Source of the DNA: Nocardioides cavernae
GTDB lineage: Bacteria; Actinomycetota; Actinomycetes; Propionibacteriales; Nocardioidaceae
DNA length: 64,000 bases
Assembly: GCF_016907475.1 (NCBI RefSeq)
Contig: NZ_JAFBCA010000001.1
Coordinates: 2,480,001-2,544,000 of the forward strand
Direction: 5' to 3'
The notes beneath the pieces were generated by a model, which saw nothing but the letters and a program-made list of their open reading frames with translations, was not told where the DNA came from and ran no database searches. Below are positions 35,419-45,327 of this stretch, one piece after another (position 1 is the first letter of the stretch; each line of letters starts with the position of its first letter). A program made the translations under genes and the position numbers.

Positions 35419-37065
35419 ATGAGCATGACATCGGGCGGTCCGGCCGACGGGCCTGAGTACCTCGACGGATCGCGGCCGGCGCAGACGCCGCCCGACAACG
35501 ACAACAAGAAGCGGCTGATCGCGGTGGGGGCGATCGTCGCCGGCGGTGCGGTCGTCGCGGGTGGCGCCTGGGCGGCCACCAGCTTCTTCTCCACGGGCGC
35601 GCAGCCGGCGGAGGCGCTGCCCGCCTCGACCGTCGCCTACTTCAGCGTCGACCTCGACCCGAGCGGCGGCCAGAAGATCGAGGCCATCAAGACGTTGCGC
35701 AAGTTCCCCGGGTTCACCGACAAGGTCGACCTGCAGACCGACGACGACCTGCGCGAGCGATTCTTCGAGGAGGTCACCTCCTCCGGCGAGTGCGAGGGCC
35801 TCGACTACGACGCCGACGTCAAGCCGTGGCTCGGCTCGCGCGCGGCGATGGCCGTGGTCGACCTCGGCGAGGACGAGCCGACCCCGGTCGGGGTCGTGCA
35901 GACCACCGACTCCGGCAAGGCCGAGGACGGCCTGTCCGCGCTGGTCGACGCGTGCGGGGGCGGCGAGGGCGCTGAGGGTGACGTCGGCGGTTGGGTGGTC
36001 GACGGCGACTGGATCGTCGTGGCGGAGACCCAGGAGATCGCCCAGAAGGTCGTCGACGCGGCTGACGGCTCGACGCTCGCGGGCAACGCCTCCTTCGAGG
36101 AGTGGACCGGCGAGGCGGGCGGCGACGGCTTCATGACGATGTACGTCGGCAAGGGCGTCACCAAGTACCTCGACGAGCTCGGCGGCATGGGCGGCATGGG
36201 GATGATGGGCATGCCCGGTGCCGCGCTGGGTGAGGACGGCACGCCGTCGGACTCCGAGGAGGTCCCCGAGGAGCTCCAGCAGATGATCGACGACTTCGAC
36301 GGCATGGCGGCGACCGTCCGCTTCGACGACGGCGCGGTCGAGATCGAGTACGCCATGTCCAACTACCAGCCCGACCTGACCAAGTTCATCGACAGCCAGA
36401 ACGGCGCCGACATGGTCGCCGGCCTGCCGGACGACACCGTCGCGGCCTTCGGCATGTCCCTCGAGGAGGGGTGGGCCGGCGCGATGCTCGACTACTTCAA
36501 GCGCAACCTGCCCGACGAGAGCGCGGCGATCGACGAGCAGCTCGCGCAGTTCGAGTCCGAGACCGGCCTCGCCTTCCCCGAGGACGTCGAGACCCTCCTC
36601 GGCGAGGGCGTCACCGTCTCGCTGGGCAGCGGCCTCGATCCCGACGCCGTGGCCAACGGCGGCCCGGGTGAGGTCCCGGTGGGCATCCGGATCGACGGCG
36701 ACGCCGACGAGATCCAGGCCGTGCTCGACAAGATCGCCGCACAGGCAGGGCCTGAGATGGCCGAGTTCATGCAGGTGACCGAGGGCGACGGCTACGCCGT
36801 CCTGGCGCTGCAGGAGGGCTACCGCGGCGAGCTCGAGGGCGGGGGCAGCCTCGGCGACAGCGCCGCCTACTCGGAGGTCGTGGAGTCCGACGAGGCCCAG
36901 TCCGTGATGTTCGTCAACTTCAACGCCGACGACGACTGGCTGGTCCGCCTGACCGGCGACTCGCCCGAGGTCAGCAAGAACCTCGAGCCGCTGTCGGCGT
37001 TCGGAGTCAGCGGCTGGGTTGACGACGACGTGCTCCACGGACTCCTGAAGCTCACCACCGACTGA
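35419..37065 (+). CDS. DUF3352 domain membrane-anchored protein
   Basis: 548 residues from the ATG at 35419, with GGGGGAG upstream. A short Pro-rich cytoplasmic N-terminus is followed by one membrane helix (about 33-56) and a large, very acidic extracytoplasmic region starting at LPASTVAYFSVDLDPSGGQK, the usual DUF3352 opening. A Gly/Met-rich stretch occurs near residue 255 (GGMGGMGMMGM). The family is widespread in actinobacteria and has no known function. It ends at a hairpin before the convergent YbaK gene. Confidence 0.85.
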   Translation: MSMTSGGPADGPEYLDGSRPAQTPPDNDNKKRLIAVGAIVAGGAVVAGGAWAATSFFSTGAQPAEALPASTVAYFSVDLDPSGGQKIEAIKTLRKFPGFTDKVDLQTDDDLRERFFEEVTSSGECEGLDYDADVKPWLGSRAAMAVVDLGEDEPTPVGVVQTTDSGKAEDGLSALVDACGGGEGAEGDVGGWVVDGDWIVVAETQEIAQKVVDAADGSTLAGNASFEEWTGEAGGDGFMTMYVGKGVTKYLDELGGMGGMGMMGMPGAALGEDGTPSDSEEVPEELQQMIDDFDGMAATVRFDDGAVEIEYAMSNYQPDLTKFIDSQNGADMVAGLPDDTVAAFGMSLEEGWAGAMLDYFKRNLPDESAAIDEQLAQFESETGLAFPEDVETLLGEGVTVSLGSGLDPDAVANGGPGEVPVGIRIDGDADEIQAVLDKIAAQAGPEMAEFMQVTEGDGYAVLALQEGYRGELEGGGSLGDSAAYSEVVESDEAQSVMFVNFNADDDWLVRLTGDSPEVSKNLEPLSAFGVSGWVDDDVLHGLLKLTTD

Positions 37066-37070
37066 CTGGT

Positions 37071-37088
37071 CCGCGCCCCTGGGGGCGG
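37071..37088. terminator. GC-rich hairpin between convergent genes
   Basis: CCGC-G-CCCC and GGGGGCGG can pair with one bulge, 6 bp after the DUF3352 stop and 14 bp before the end of the minus-strand YbaK gene. Confidence 0.45.
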
Positions 37089-37101
37089 AGTCTGACCGGC
37101 C

Positions 37102-37593
37102 TCAGCGGCCGATGGTGGCGGTCACCGCTTCGGTGGCCGCCACCAGGTCCGTCGGAGCGAGCTCGAGGTCGAAGCCGCGCCGTCCACCCGAGACCAGGAT
37201 CGTGTCGTGCTCGAGCGCGGAGGCGTCGAGCACCGTGCGATGCCGTCGCTTCTGACCGACCGGCGAGATGCCGCCGGCGACGTAGCCGGTGGCGCGCTCA
37301 GCGGCCGCGACCTCCGCCATCACGGCCTTGCTGCCACCGAGCGCGCGCGCCAGCGCCTTCAGGTCGAGCTGACCCGTCACCGGGACGATCCCGACGACGA
37401 GCGAGCCGTCCAGGGACGCCAGCAGCGTCTTGAAGACCCGGGCGGGGTCGACGTCGAGCGCCTCGGCCGCCTCGAGCCCGTAGGACGTCGCCCGCGGGTC
37501 GTGCTCGTAGGCGCGGACCTCGAAGGCGATGCCCGCGGCCGACAGCGCGACCGTGGCCGGCGTACCCCCGGCGCCGCGCGCCTTCTTCGCCAT
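37102..37593 (-). CDS. ybaK: YbaK/EbsC-type Cys-tRNA(Pro) deacylase
   Basis: 163 residues. FEVRAYEHDPRATSYGLEAAEALDVDP leads to VFKTLLASLDGSLVVGIVPV with the conserved lysine, and GYVAGGISPVGQKRRHRTVLD is the substrate-side motif of the YbaK subfamily. The enzyme removes Cys mischarged onto tRNA-Pro in trans. It is second in a two-gene minus-strand operon, 16 bp after the Lon-domain gene. Confidence 0.93.
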   Translation of the reverse strand: MAKKARGAGGTPATVALSAAGIAFEVRAYEHDPRATSYGLEAAEALDVDPARVFKTLLASLDGSLVVGIVPVTGQLDLKALARALGGSKAVMAEVAAAERATGYVAGGISPVGQKRRHRTVLDASALEHDTILVSGGRRGFDLELAPTDLVAATEAVTATIGR

Positions 37594-37609
37594 CAGCGGG
37601 TCCCGGGGG

Positions 37610-38275
37610 TCAGTTGGGGGACCAGGCGGTGCGGGCCACCTGGGTGGCCGGCAACGACGGGATGACGTTGATCGCCCGGAGCTCCTCGGTCAGCATCCGG
37701 GTCACGAGCGTGAGCCGCTCGGTGGCGTCCTCCGCCTCCAGCAGCGACTGCCGCTCCGCCATGGGCAGCGGGGCGAGGGCGGACAGCGTCCACGCGAGGT
37801 AGTCGGGGTCGCGGGGGAGCGTCCCGCTGTAGGGGTCGCCCTGCAGCTCGGTCATCGCCACGCGGAACGCGGTGAAGGTGGCGCGGGCGCGCTCGAGCAC
37901 CTCGGCCGGCACGTCCACCTCCGGCTCGGGGAGCACGACGGCAAGGCCCTGTGGGTAGTCGCTGCCCCGCTGCATCTCCTCGAGGACCAGGCGCTCGCGG
38001 GCGACGGCGACGATGTCGAAGGTCCCGTCGTCGCGCCGGTCGACCTCGGTCAGCTGCAGGACGCAGCCGACGCGGTAGACCGACTGGGCGCCGTGGTCGC
38101 CGACCTCGTAGCCCTCGCGGATCGCGACCGTTCCGAAGACCCGCTGGGCCGGGTCGTCCTCCTCGAGGAGGTGACGCACCAGCATCCGGTAGCGGTCCTC
38201 GAAGACGTGGAGCGGCACGCTCATGCCCGGGAACACCACGGTGCTCAGCGGGAACATCGGCAGTGGGTCGCTCAC
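37610..38275 (-). CDS. Lon N-terminal-domain (LON substrate-binding) protein
   Basis: 221 residues from the GTG at 38275 (VSDPLPMFPLST). MFPLSTVVFPGMSVPLHVFEDRYRMLVRHLL is split here only by description; it is the classic start of a LON domain, without ATPase or protease parts. The remainder is helical. Such stand-alone LON proteins are common in actinobacteria; the function is unknown, possibly substrate recognition. A longer open frame upstream overlaps the hisD promoter and is unlikely. Confidence 0.88.
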   Translation of the reverse strand: MSDPLPMFPLSTVVFPGMSVPLHVFEDRYRMLVRHLLEEDDPAQRVFGTVAIREGYEVGDHGAQSVYRVGCVLQLTEVDRRDDGTFDIVAVARERLVLEEMQRGSDYPQGLAVVLPEPEVDVPAEVLERARATFTAFRVAMTELQGDPYSGTLPRDPDYLAWTLSALAPLPMAERQSLLEAEDATERLTLVTRMLTEELRAINVIPSLPATQVARTAWSPN

Positions 38276-38282
38276 ACCCACG

Positions 38283-38288
38283 ACACTA
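38283..38288 (-). promoter_or_regulatory. -10 element TAGTGT, leaderless start of the LON-domain gene
   Basis: On the minus strand TAGTGT is followed by 7 nt and the GTG at 38275. No Shine-Dalgarno is present. Confidence 0.5.
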
Positions 38289-38341
38289 GTGGCCGGTGTC
38301 CACCCGACGCCCGCGACTTCGGGTCGACCCGCGGAGGAACC

Positions 38342-38347
38342 TAGAAT
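38342..38347 (+). promoter_or_regulatory. -10 element TAGAAT, leaderless start of hisD
   Basis: TAGAAT is followed by CGGGGC and the hisD ATG at 38354, so the his mRNA should begin at the start codon. There is no room for a leader-peptide attenuator. Confidence 0.65.
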
Positions 38348-38353
38348 CGGGGC

Positions 38354-39676
38354 ATGTCCCTGATCCGGCGTATCGACCTGAGGGGCGCCGACGCGGCGTC
38401 CGTCGACTACCGCGCGAGCGTGCCTCGCGCCGACTTCGACGTCGAGGCCGCCACGCATCAGGTGCAGCCGATCCTGGACGCGGTCCGGTCACGCGGCGTG
38501 GAGGCGATCACCGAGTTCTCCGCCCGCTTCGACGGCGTGCAGGGCGACGACATCGCGGTGCCGCGCGGGGCCCTCACGACCGCGCTCGAGGGGCTCGACC
38601 CGGCCGTGAGGGCCGCTCTCGAGGAGTCGATCCGCCGGCTCCGCGCCACCTGTGAGGCCGAGCTCGAGCGCGACGTCACCAGCCAGGTGGCCCCCGGGGC
38701 GACCGTCACGCACCGCAAGGTGCCGATCGACCGCGTCGGCCTCTACGTCCCCGGCGGCCTGGCCCCGCTGGTGAGCAGCGTCGTGATGAACGTCGTGCCC
38801 GCGCAGGTCGCCGGGGTGCGCTCGATCGCGTTGGCGAGCCCGCCGCAGAAGAACAGCGACGGCCTGCCGGAGCCGACGATCCTCGCTGCCTGTGAGCTGC
38901 TCGGCGTCGAGGAGGTCTACGCAGTCGGTGGCGCGCAGGCGATCGCCATGTTCGCCTACGGTGCCGGTCCCTGCGAGCGCGTCGACCTCGTCACCGGTCC
39001 CGGCAACATCTACGTCGCGGCCGCGAAGCGGTTGCTCCGCGGCGTCGTCGGCATCGACTCCGAAGCCGGGCCCACCGAGATCGCGATCCTGGCCGACGAC
39101 AGCGCGGACGCCGCGTTCGTCGCGGCCGACATGGTCAGCCAGGCCGAGCACGACCCGATGGCGGCGTCCGTGCTGGTCACGGACTCGCTCGAGCTCGCCG
39201 ACGCGGTCGAGGCCGAGCTCGACAAGCAGGTCTTCGCCACCCGTCACACCGAGCGCATCCGCACCGCGCTGGGCGGGCGGCAGTCCGGCATCGTGCTTGT
39301 CGACGACATGGACCAGGGCGTCGACGTCGTCGACGCCTACGCCGCCGAGCACCTCGAGGTCGTCACCCGCGATGCCGCCGCCCACGCCGCACGCGTGCGC
39401 AACGCCGGTGCGATCTTCGTCGGACCGTGGTCGCCGGTGTCGCTGGGCGACTACTGCGCGGGCTCCAACCACGTGCTGCCGACGGCCGGCTGCGCCTGCC
39501 ACTCCAGCGGCCTCTCCGTGCGCGCCTTCACGAAGTCGGTGCACGTCATCGACTACTCGCGCGATGCGCTCGCCGAGGTCGCCGACCACGTCGTGACGCT
39601 GGCCGGAGCGGAGGACCTGCCGGGCCACGGCCAGGCGGTCAGCGTCCGGTTCGACAGCGACCGGTCCCAGCGGTGA
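38354..39676 (+). CDS. hisD: histidinol dehydrogenase
   Basis: 440 residues. [55 protein letters not shown] and [16 protein letters not shown] are HisD signatures, and [15 protein letters not shown] contains metal ligands. It oxidises histidinol to histidine, the last two steps of the pathway. First gene of the his operon, overlapping hisC by 4 nt (GTGA). Confidence 0.97.
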   Translation: MSLIRRIDLRGADAASVDYRASVPRADFDVEAATHQVQPILDAVRSRGVEAITEFSARFDGVQGDDIAVPRGALTTALEGLDPAVRAALEESIRRLRATCEAELERDVTSQVAPGATVTHRKVPIDRVGLYVPGGLAPLVSSVVMNVVPAQVAGVRSIALASPPQKNSDGLPEPTILAACELLGVEEVYAVGGAQAIAMFAYGAGPCERVDLVTGPGNIYVAAAKRLLRGVVGIDSEAGPTEIAILADDSADAAFVAADMVSQAEHDPMAASVLVTDSLELADAVEAELDKQVFATRHTERIRTALGGRQSGIVLVDDMDQGVDVVDAYAAEHLEVVTRDAAAHAARVRNAGAIFVGPWSPVSLGDYCAGSNHVLPTAGCACHSSGLSVRAFTKSVHVIDYSRDALAEVADHVVTLAGAEDLPGHGQAVSVRFDSDRSQR

Positions 39677-40800
39677 GCGGGCTGTTCCCACCGCTTCGCG
39701 ACGAGCTGCGGGGGATCGAGCCCTATGGTGCGCCCCAGCTCTCGCTGGAGCAGGCGCCCGTGCAGCTCAACGTCAACGAGAACCCCTACGGCCCTTCGCC
39801 CGAGGCGGCCGCCGACATCGCCCGGGCCGTCGGTGCGGCCGCGGTGTCGCTCAACCGCTACCCGGACCGCGAGTTCGTCGAGCTGCGCTCCGCCCTGGCG
39901 GCGTACCTCGACACCTCGGGTGGCTCCGGCATCACCCCCGAGATGGTGTGGGCAGCCAACGGGTCCAACGAGGTGATGTTGCAGCTGCTGCAGGCCTTCG
40001 GTGGTCCGGGGCGCGTGGCGCTGTCGTTCGCGCCGACGTACTCGATGTATCCCGAGTACGCCCGCGACACGATGACCGAGTGGGTGGCCGGCCACCGGGC
40101 CGAGGACTTCTCGCTCGACCTCGACGCCGCGCGGCGGCTGGTGGAGGAGCGCCGCCCGTCGGTCGTGCTCCTGCCCAGCCCCAACAACCCGACCGGGACG
40201 GTGCTGCCGCCCCAGGCGGTGACGATGCTGTGCGAGGCGGCCGCGTCCTACGAGCCCGGCGGCATCGTGGTCGTCGACGAGGCCTACGGCGAGTTCCGCC
40301 GCGCCGGCACCCCGAGCGCGCTCGAGCTGTTGCCGCAGCACCGCAACCTCGTCGTGACGCGCACCATGAGCAAGGCGTTCGCGCTGGCCGGTGCCCGGCT
40401 GGGCTACCTCGCCGCAGATCCCTCGATCTGCGACGCGATCCGGGTCGTACGGCTGCCCTACCACCTCTCGGCCGTCACCCAGGCGACTGCGCTGGCGGCG
40501 CTGCGCCACGCCCCCGAGCTGCTCGGCAAGGTCGACGACCTCCGTGCCGAGCGTGACGCGACCGTGGCCTGGCTGCGCGAGCAGGGGCTCGAGGTCGCCG
40601 ACTCCGACGCCAACTTCGCGCTGTTCGGCAGGTTCGCCGACCGGCACGCCGTCTGGCAGGGTCTGGTCGACCGGGGCGTGCTGATCCGCGAGACCGGCCC
40701 CGACGGATGGCTGCGCGTGTCGATCGGCACGGCCGAGGAGATGGCAGCCTTCAAGAAGGCCCTGCTGGACACAATCGAGACAACGAAGGAGCCGGCATGA
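39673..40800 (+). CDS. hisC: histidinol-phosphate aminotransferase
   Basis: 375 residues, GTG start in the overlap with his[32 protein letters not shown], and [16 protein letters not shown] with the PLP lysine at Lys234 mark a class-II-like HisC. It converts imidazole-acetol phosphate to histidinol phosphate. Overlaps hisB by 4 nt. Confidence 0.95.
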   Translation: MSGLFPPLRDELRGIEPYGAPQLSLEQAPVQLNVNENPYGPSPEAAADIARAVGAAAVSLNRYPDREFVELRSALAAYLDTSGGSGITPEMVWAANGSNEVMLQLLQAFGGPGRVALSFAPTYSMYPEYARDTMTEWVAGHRAEDFSLDLDAARRLVEERRPSVVLLPSPNNPTGTVLPPQAVTMLCEAAASYEPGGIVVVDEAYGEFRRAGTPSALELLPQHRNLVVTRTMSKAFALAGARLGYLAADPSICDAIRVVRLPYHLSAVTQATALAALRHAPELLGKVDDLRAERDATVAWLREQGLEVADSDANFALFGRFADRHAVWQGLVDRGVLIRETGPDGWLRVSIGTAEEMAAFKKALLDTIETTKEPA

Positions 40801-41405
40801 GCCGCACCGCGAAGATCGAGCGCACCACCAAGGAGTCCGGCGTCCTCGTCGAGGTCGACCTCGACGGCACCGGTCGCTCCGACGTGTCGACCGGCGTGGG
40901 GTTCTACGACCACATGCTCGACGCCTTCGCCCGCCACTCCCTGGTCGACCTGGTCGTCCAGACCACCGGCGACACCCACATCGACGCCCACCACTCGGTC
41001 GAGGACACCGCGATCGTGCTCGGCCAGGCGCTCCGCGAGGCCCTCGGCGACAAGGCTTGCATCCGGCGCTTCGGCGACGCCACCGTGCCGCTCGACGAGG
41101 CCCTCGTCCAGGCCGTCGTGGACGTCTCGGGCCGTCCCTACTGCGTGCACACCGGTGAGCCGGAGGGCCAGGAGTACGTCGCCATCGGCGGCACCGGCGC
41201 CACCTACATGGGCTCCCTGACCCGCCACGTCTTCGAGACGATCTCCTTCCACGCCCACCTCGCACTCCACGTGCGGGTGCTCGGCGGCCGCGACCCGCAC
41301 CACGTGGTCGAGGCGCAGTTCAAGGCCTTCGCCCGCGCCTTCCGCGACGCCGTGGCGATCGACCCGCGCGAGACCGGCGTACCGTCCACGAAGGGCAGCC
41401 TGTGA
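40797..41405 (+). CDS. hisB: imidazoleglycerol-phosphate dehydratase
   Basis: 202 residues, the monofunctional form. [36 protein letters not shown] and [20 protein letters not shown] carry the His-rich manganese sites. It dehydrates imidazoleglycerol phosphate. Overlaps hisC and hisH by 4 nt. Confidence 0.97.
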   Translation: MSRTAKIERTTKESGVLVEVDLDGTGRSDVSTGVGFYDHMLDAFARHSLVDLVVQTTGDTHIDAHHSVEDTAIVLGQALREALGDKACIRRFGDATVPLDEALVQAVVDVSGRPYCVHTGEPEGQEYVAIGGTGATYMGSLTRHVFETISFHAHLALHVRVLGGRDPHHVVEAQFKAFARAFRDAVAIDPRETGVPSTKGSL

Positions 41406-42043
41406 CGGTTCCTGACGTCGTCGTCCTCGACTACGGGTCGGGCAACCTCCGCTCGGTCGTGCGCGCCGTCGAGCGCGCCGGCGCCACGGTCACCCTGACG
41501 AGCGACTTCGACACCGCGCTCGCCGCCGACGGCCTCGTGGTGCCCGGCGTCGGGGCGTACGCGGCCTGCATGGCCGGCCTGCGCGAGATCAAGGGCGAGC
41601 GGATCATCGGCCGGCGGCTGTCCGGCGGTCGCCCGGTGCTCGGCATCTGCGTCGGGATGCAGATCCTGTTCGCGGGCGGGGTCGAGCACGGCGTCGAGAC
41701 CGACGGCTGCGACGAGTGGCCCGGTCTGGTCACCCGGCTCGAGGCCGACGTGGTGCCGCACATGGGCTGGAACACGGTCGAGGCCCCCGAGGGAACGCAG
41801 CTCTTCGCCGGCGTCGAGGACGAGCGGTTCTACTTCGTGCACTCCTACGCCGCGCGCTCCTGGGACCTCGTCACCAACGAGCGCACGGCGGCTCCGCTGG
41901 TGACCTGGGCCGAGCACGGGGGAGACCGGTTCGTGGCCGCTGTCGAGAACGGGCCGCTGTCCGCGACCCAGTTCCACCCGGAGAAGTCCGGGGACGCCGG
42001 CGCCGCGCTGTTGCGCAACTGGGTGGCGACGCTGTCCGCCTGA
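41402..42043 (+). CDS. hisH: imidazole glycerol phosphate synthase, glutaminase subunit
   Basis: 213 residues, GTG start. [19 protein letters not shown] opens the class I amidotransferase fold; the nucleophile is Cys83 in [11 protein letters not shown], and His192/Glu194 in TQFHPEKSG complete the triad. HisH supplies ammonia to HisF. In most actinobacteria hisA follows directly; here hisA lies 6.8 kb downstream. Confidence 0.96.
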   Translation: MTVPDVVVLDYGSGNLRSVVRAVERAGATVTLTSDFDTALAADGLVVPGVGAYAACMAGLREIKGERIIGRRLSGGRPVLGICVGMQILFAGGVEHGVETDGCDEWPGLVTRLEADVVPHMGWNTVEAPEGTQLFAGVEDERFYFVHSYAARSWDLVTNERTAAPLVTWAEHGGDRFVAAVENGPLSATQFHPEKSGDAGAALLRNWVATLSA

Positions 42044-42049
42044 AGTCCT

Positions 42050-42705
42050 TCAGTCGCGGCGCACGCGCGGTCCGAAGGGACCGGAGTAGGCCGCCGCACC
42101 CGGGTCCGTGTGCGACCACACGTCCCATCGGTAGCGCTCACCCACGGTCCGGAACGTGCGCACGCCGGCCCTGACCCAGCGGGGACCACGCAGGCACGAG
42201 CGGGGAAGGACCACCGAGACGTAGTCCTGCGTCGGTGATCGCGTCACGACCACGTCGCACGGGACGTGGAGCTGCAGGGTGGCGTAGCCACCACACTCGT
42301 CGAAGGACTCCGGGGGAGGGGCCGCCTGCAGCAGCGAGGTCTCGACCGTCCGCGCTTGCGCCACTTCATCATCGAGATCTCGTAGGCGCGGCGGTCGGTC
42401 TGCAGGTCGAACGACATCTGGCGGTCGCCCCAGGCGGTGAGGTCCCGGACGCGCGCGCGCACCTCGACGGTGCCCTGTTCGTGCCGCACCGACAGGCCGA
42501 CGATGTCGGTCGCCGCATCCTGGGGCGCCACCGACTCCGTCACCGTCCCGCACGGTGGTGGCTCGGGAGAGATCGCGACCTGGCCCACGTCGCCCGACCG
42601 GTCGCCGCCCCACCAGCGCTCCGCGGAGGCAGAAGCATCTGTCGCGCCGACGATGGCCGCCGTGAGCAGGCAAGCCACCAGTGCACGTCCGAGTCGTCGA
42701 GCCAT
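42050..42705 (-). pseudogene. secreted protein of unknown function, broken by a frameshift
   Basis: Two minus-strand frames each hold half of one protein. The first starts at the ATG at 42705 (AGGGGG 9 nt upstream) with a signal peptide (RALVACLLTAAIVGATDASASA) and runs to YEISMMKW near 42361. The second continues from about QARTVETSLLQ to the TGA at 42050 and is protein-like to the end (RYRWDVWSHTDPGAAAYSG). A one-base change near 42340-42375 would join them. It may be a true pseudogene or a sequencing error. I do not recognise a family. It lies convergent to hisH, 6 bp away. Confidence 0.7.
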
Positions 42706-42832
42706 CGTGTCCATCCCCCTGGTTGGTGGCTCGGATTGTGTCCGGACCCGACAGGCGGTGTCACGTGAATGGGCGAGACCCTGTGCACAGAAGTCAGTGA
42801 GAATGGGGTCGCCCACGAGTCTGTCGCGGCGT

Positions 42833-42838
42833 TAGCGT
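42833..42838 (+). promoter_or_regulatory. -10 element TAGCGT, leaderless start of the hemerythrin gene
   Basis: TAGCGT, 6 nt, then the ATG at 42845; no Shine-Dalgarno. Confidence 0.6.
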
Positions 42839-42844
42839 CCGGGA

Positions 42845-43477
42845 ATGACCGAGCAGCTCAGCATGAACCAGATCATTCACGCGGCGGTGCGCCGCGACGT
42901 GACCCGGACCGAGCAGGCGCTGCGCACGCTGCCCGACGGCGACACGGCGCGAGCCCGCGAGATCCGGACGGCCTGGCGCAACCTGGTCCGTGAGCTGACC
43001 CACCACCACGAGGCCGAGGACGAGCACGTGTGGCCGTTCCTCCAGTCGCGCGGCGTCGACCTCACGCTCCTCGAGCAGATGGAGGCCGAGCACGTGGCGA
43101 TGAAGCAGGCGCTGACATCGGTCTCGACCAGCCTCGACGCCGTCGTCGGTGCACCGTCCTCGATCAACGCAGCGGCTGCGGCCGACGAGGTCGCGCGAGC
43201 CCGCGAGGTGATCAACGGTCACCTCGACCACGAGGAACGCGACGTCGAGGGCCCGATGGGCGCGTTGCGCGACGACGAGGAGTTCAAGGCAATGACCAAG
43301 AAGCTCCGCCCGGCCAGCCCCGTCGACGCGGCCAACTCCCTGGCCTGGATGCAGGACGGCGCGGGGGAGCGGGAGCGGTCGGCGCTGCGCGCGAACATCC
43401 CGGGGCCCGTGATCACGATCCTCACCCTGCTCGTCGCGCGCCGCTACCGTCGCGAGGTCGCTCCCGTCTGGCGCTGA
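42845..43477 (+). CDS. hemerythrin HHE-domain protein
   Basis: 210 residues. A four-helix HHE domain with the metal-ligand pattern: NQIIHAAVRRD (first His), LTHHHEAEDEHVWP, MEAEHVAMKQ, and INGHLDHEERDVEGP. Such proteins bind a di-iron centre and may sense or carry oxygen, nitric oxide or iron. The C-terminal part is a hydrophobic helix (IPGPVITILTLLVARRYR) that may sit at the membrane. The last ~18 codons are repeated downstream of the next gene. Confidence 0.88.
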   Translation: MTEQLSMNQIIHAAVRRDVTRTEQALRTLPDGDTARAREIRTAWRNLVRELTHHHEAEDEHVWPFLQSRGVDLTLLEQMEAEHVAMKQALTSVSTSLDAVVGAPSSINAAAAADEVARAREVINGHLDHEERDVEGPMGALRDDEEFKAMTKKLRPASPVDAANSLAWMQDGAGERERSALRANIPGPVITILTLLVARRYRREVAPVWR

Positions 43478-43482
43478 TCCGC
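43427..43482 (+). repeat. imperfect direct repeat, copy A (end of hemerythrin gene)
   Basis: Matches 45328-45380. Over 43439-43482, 37 of 44 bases agree without gaps; a 3-bp gap separates a further short match upstream. Copy A encodes LLVARRYRREVAPVWR and the stop. Confidence 0.75.
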
Positions 43483-43543
43483 GTCCCCCGACGGAGGCGC
43501 GGACCTACCCATCCCGGGGGATTGCCGGGGGTCCGGGCCCGGT

Positions 43544-43549
43544 CTACGT
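43544..43549 (+). promoter_or_regulatory. -10 element TACGTT of the phosphatase gene
   Basis: TACGTT would give a leader of about 41 nt with GGGAGGGAG before the ATG at 43597. Confidence 0.4.
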
Positions 43550-43596
43550 TCGGCTCACGGACCGCGGCAACGCCGCCGCGCCGGGAGGGAGTCGTG

Positions 43597-45312
43597 ATGG
43601 CTCAGCACCGTGCCCGCCTGCTCGCCGTCGTCGCCGCCTCGGCGGTCGCGCTCACCGTCGTCGGGACCCAGTCGGGTGCCCAGGCCGGGGGGCGCGGAGG
43701 GCACGGGCCGAGACCGCCCGACCGGCCGACGAAGGTCGTGGTCATCGTCGTCGACGCGCTCAGCAAGGAGATCGTCGAGACGTACGGCATGCGCAACGTG
43801 CAGGCGCTGATGAAGGACGGCGTCGACACGCCCAAGGGCTACCTGGGCCACACCGGGTCGGTCACGGTCGTCACTCACAACGTGGTCACGACGGGTGCGT
43901 CGCCCAAGCACATGGGCTGGACCAACGAGGGCTACCGCGACGTCGCCGGCTTGCTCGGCGCCCCCGGTGGCCTCTACATCACCAGCAACTTCGGCCGTGA
44001 CCAGATGGCGCCGCTGCAGCAGGCGGCCGGCTACCCGCACCTGTCCGACTACCTCGACGACACCGGAAAGGTGTTCACCGTGAGCCCCAAGGGGTACGCC
44101 GCGTGGGGCCTCAGCGGTCCCGGGTCGGCGAACACCTCGACGATCACGTTCGGCAGCAAGACGTGCCCCGTCCCGGGGAGCAACCCTCCGGTGACCACCC
44201 GCCACCGCGCCCCGACGGGCTGGAACGTGCCGTCGTACTTCTCGGCGGACTGCGGCTCGCGATGGGTGGTGGCCCGCGACACGGGGTACGACACGCTCCA
44301 GTACCCGGCGCAGCTCTACCCCGCCACCGACAACCGCTACGTGGTCGGCAACGACCCGGCACACCAGGGCGGCGACATCTGGGCCACCGACGCCGTCCTC
44401 GAGATCATGGGCCAGGAGGGCGACGGCTGGAGCGGCATCTTCGTCAGCCTCCCCGGCGTCGACAAGGCCGCGCACATGTGGGGCGGCGTCAACGACCCGG
44501 AGGGCGCGACGCCGGGCTACGACCCGATGACGCACATGGAGTTCGCCACCGAGACCGCGGACGCCCAGGTCGGCCGGATCATGCAGGCGCTCGAGGACAG
44601 TGGCCAGCTCGACGACACGCTTGTCGTCCTCACTGCCGACCACGGTTCCGTCGCGGCCGCTGAAGGCCACTTCCACGGCGACTTCAAGCCGCGCAACGAT
44701 TACGGCTTCGTCAACTGGTACTACGGCGACGCGCTGAACGACGACCCGTACCTCGAACCGCAGGCGGCCCTGCTGCCCTTGATCGACGGCACCGACGACG
44801 GCACCGGGGCGACCAATGTCGGCCTCTCCTACAGCGACTCCTCGCTCAACGTGTGGTTGAAGAACCAGTCCCCGGAGAAGGTCGCCGAGGCGGCGGCCAT
44901 CATGGAGGACCTGGCCGACGTGACCGCGGTGTGGCAGCGCAACGGCGACCACTTCGATCTGGTGACCCCCGTGCGCTGGGACCGGATGCACGGCGCCGAG
45001 AAGCGGTGGTTTGCCACGAAGGCGCAGGAGCTCGTCGACACGCAGGCCGCCGAATACGGCCCCGACCTGATCGCGACGCTGCCCGACAACACGACGTACT
45101 CCGTCCTCGGCGACCACGGCGGCATCCAGCGCGCGTCGCAGCAGATCCCGATCGTCTTCGCCGGCGCCAACACGTCGCACAAGGACCTGCGCGCGGAGGT
45201 GAGGTCGGTCGACATCATGCCGACGATCCTGCGGGCGCTCGGGATCGCGCCGACAGTCGCGCCGGACGGCATCGCCTACGAGCTGCCGACCCTGAAGCGC
45301 GGCCGACACTAA
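43597..45312 (+). CDS. secreted alkaline-phosphatase-superfamily hydrolase (nucleotide pyrophosphatase / phosphodiesterase type)
   Basis: 571 residues from ATG. Residues 1-29 form a signal peptide. VVVIVVDALSKEIVE carries the first metal-binding Asp, followed by a nucleophile segment GHTGSVTVVTHN. VSLPGVDKAAHMWGG supplies Asp and His ligands, VVLTADHGSVAAAEGHF the Asp-His pair, and GDHGGIQRASQQIPIVF the last His. This is the type I phosphodiesterase/alkaline phosphatase fold; the substrate is unknown. It is flanked by an imperfect direct repeat of the hemerythrin gene 3' end and lies in the block that splits the his operon. Confidence 0.83.
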   Translation: MAQHRARLLAVVAASAVALTVVGTQSGAQAGGRGGHGPRPPDRPTKVVVIVVDALSKEIVETYGMRNVQALMKDGVDTPKGYLGHTGSVTVVTHNVVTTGASPKHMGWTNEGYRDVAGLLGAPGGLYITSNFGRDQMAPLQQAAGYPHLSDYLDDTGKVFTVSPKGYAAWGLSGPGSANTSTITFGSKTCPVPGSNPPVTTRHRAPTGWNVPSYFSADCGSRWVVARDTGYDTLQYPAQLYPATDNRYVVGNDPAHQGGDIWATDAVLEIMGQEGDGWSGIFVSLPGVDKAAHMWGGVNDPEGATPGYDPMTHMEFATETADAQVGRIMQALEDSGQLDDTLVVLTADHGSVAAAEGHFHGDFKPRNDYGFVNWYYGDALNDDPYLEPQAALLPLIDGTDDGTGATNVGLSYSDSSLNVWLKNQSPEKVAEAAAIMEDLADVTAVWQRNGDHFDLVTPVRWDRMHGAEKRWFATKAQELVDTQAAEYGPDLIATLPDNTTYSVLGDHGGIQRASQQIPIVFAGANTSHKDLRAEVRSVDIMPTILRALGIAPTVAPDGIAYELPTLKRGRH

Positions 45313-45327
45313 CCGTCCCCGGAGGTG

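Noticed and set aside
38342..38354. A T-box or histidine leader-peptide attenuator before hisD
   Set aside because: The -10 element lies only 6 nt before the hisD ATG, which leaves no leader.
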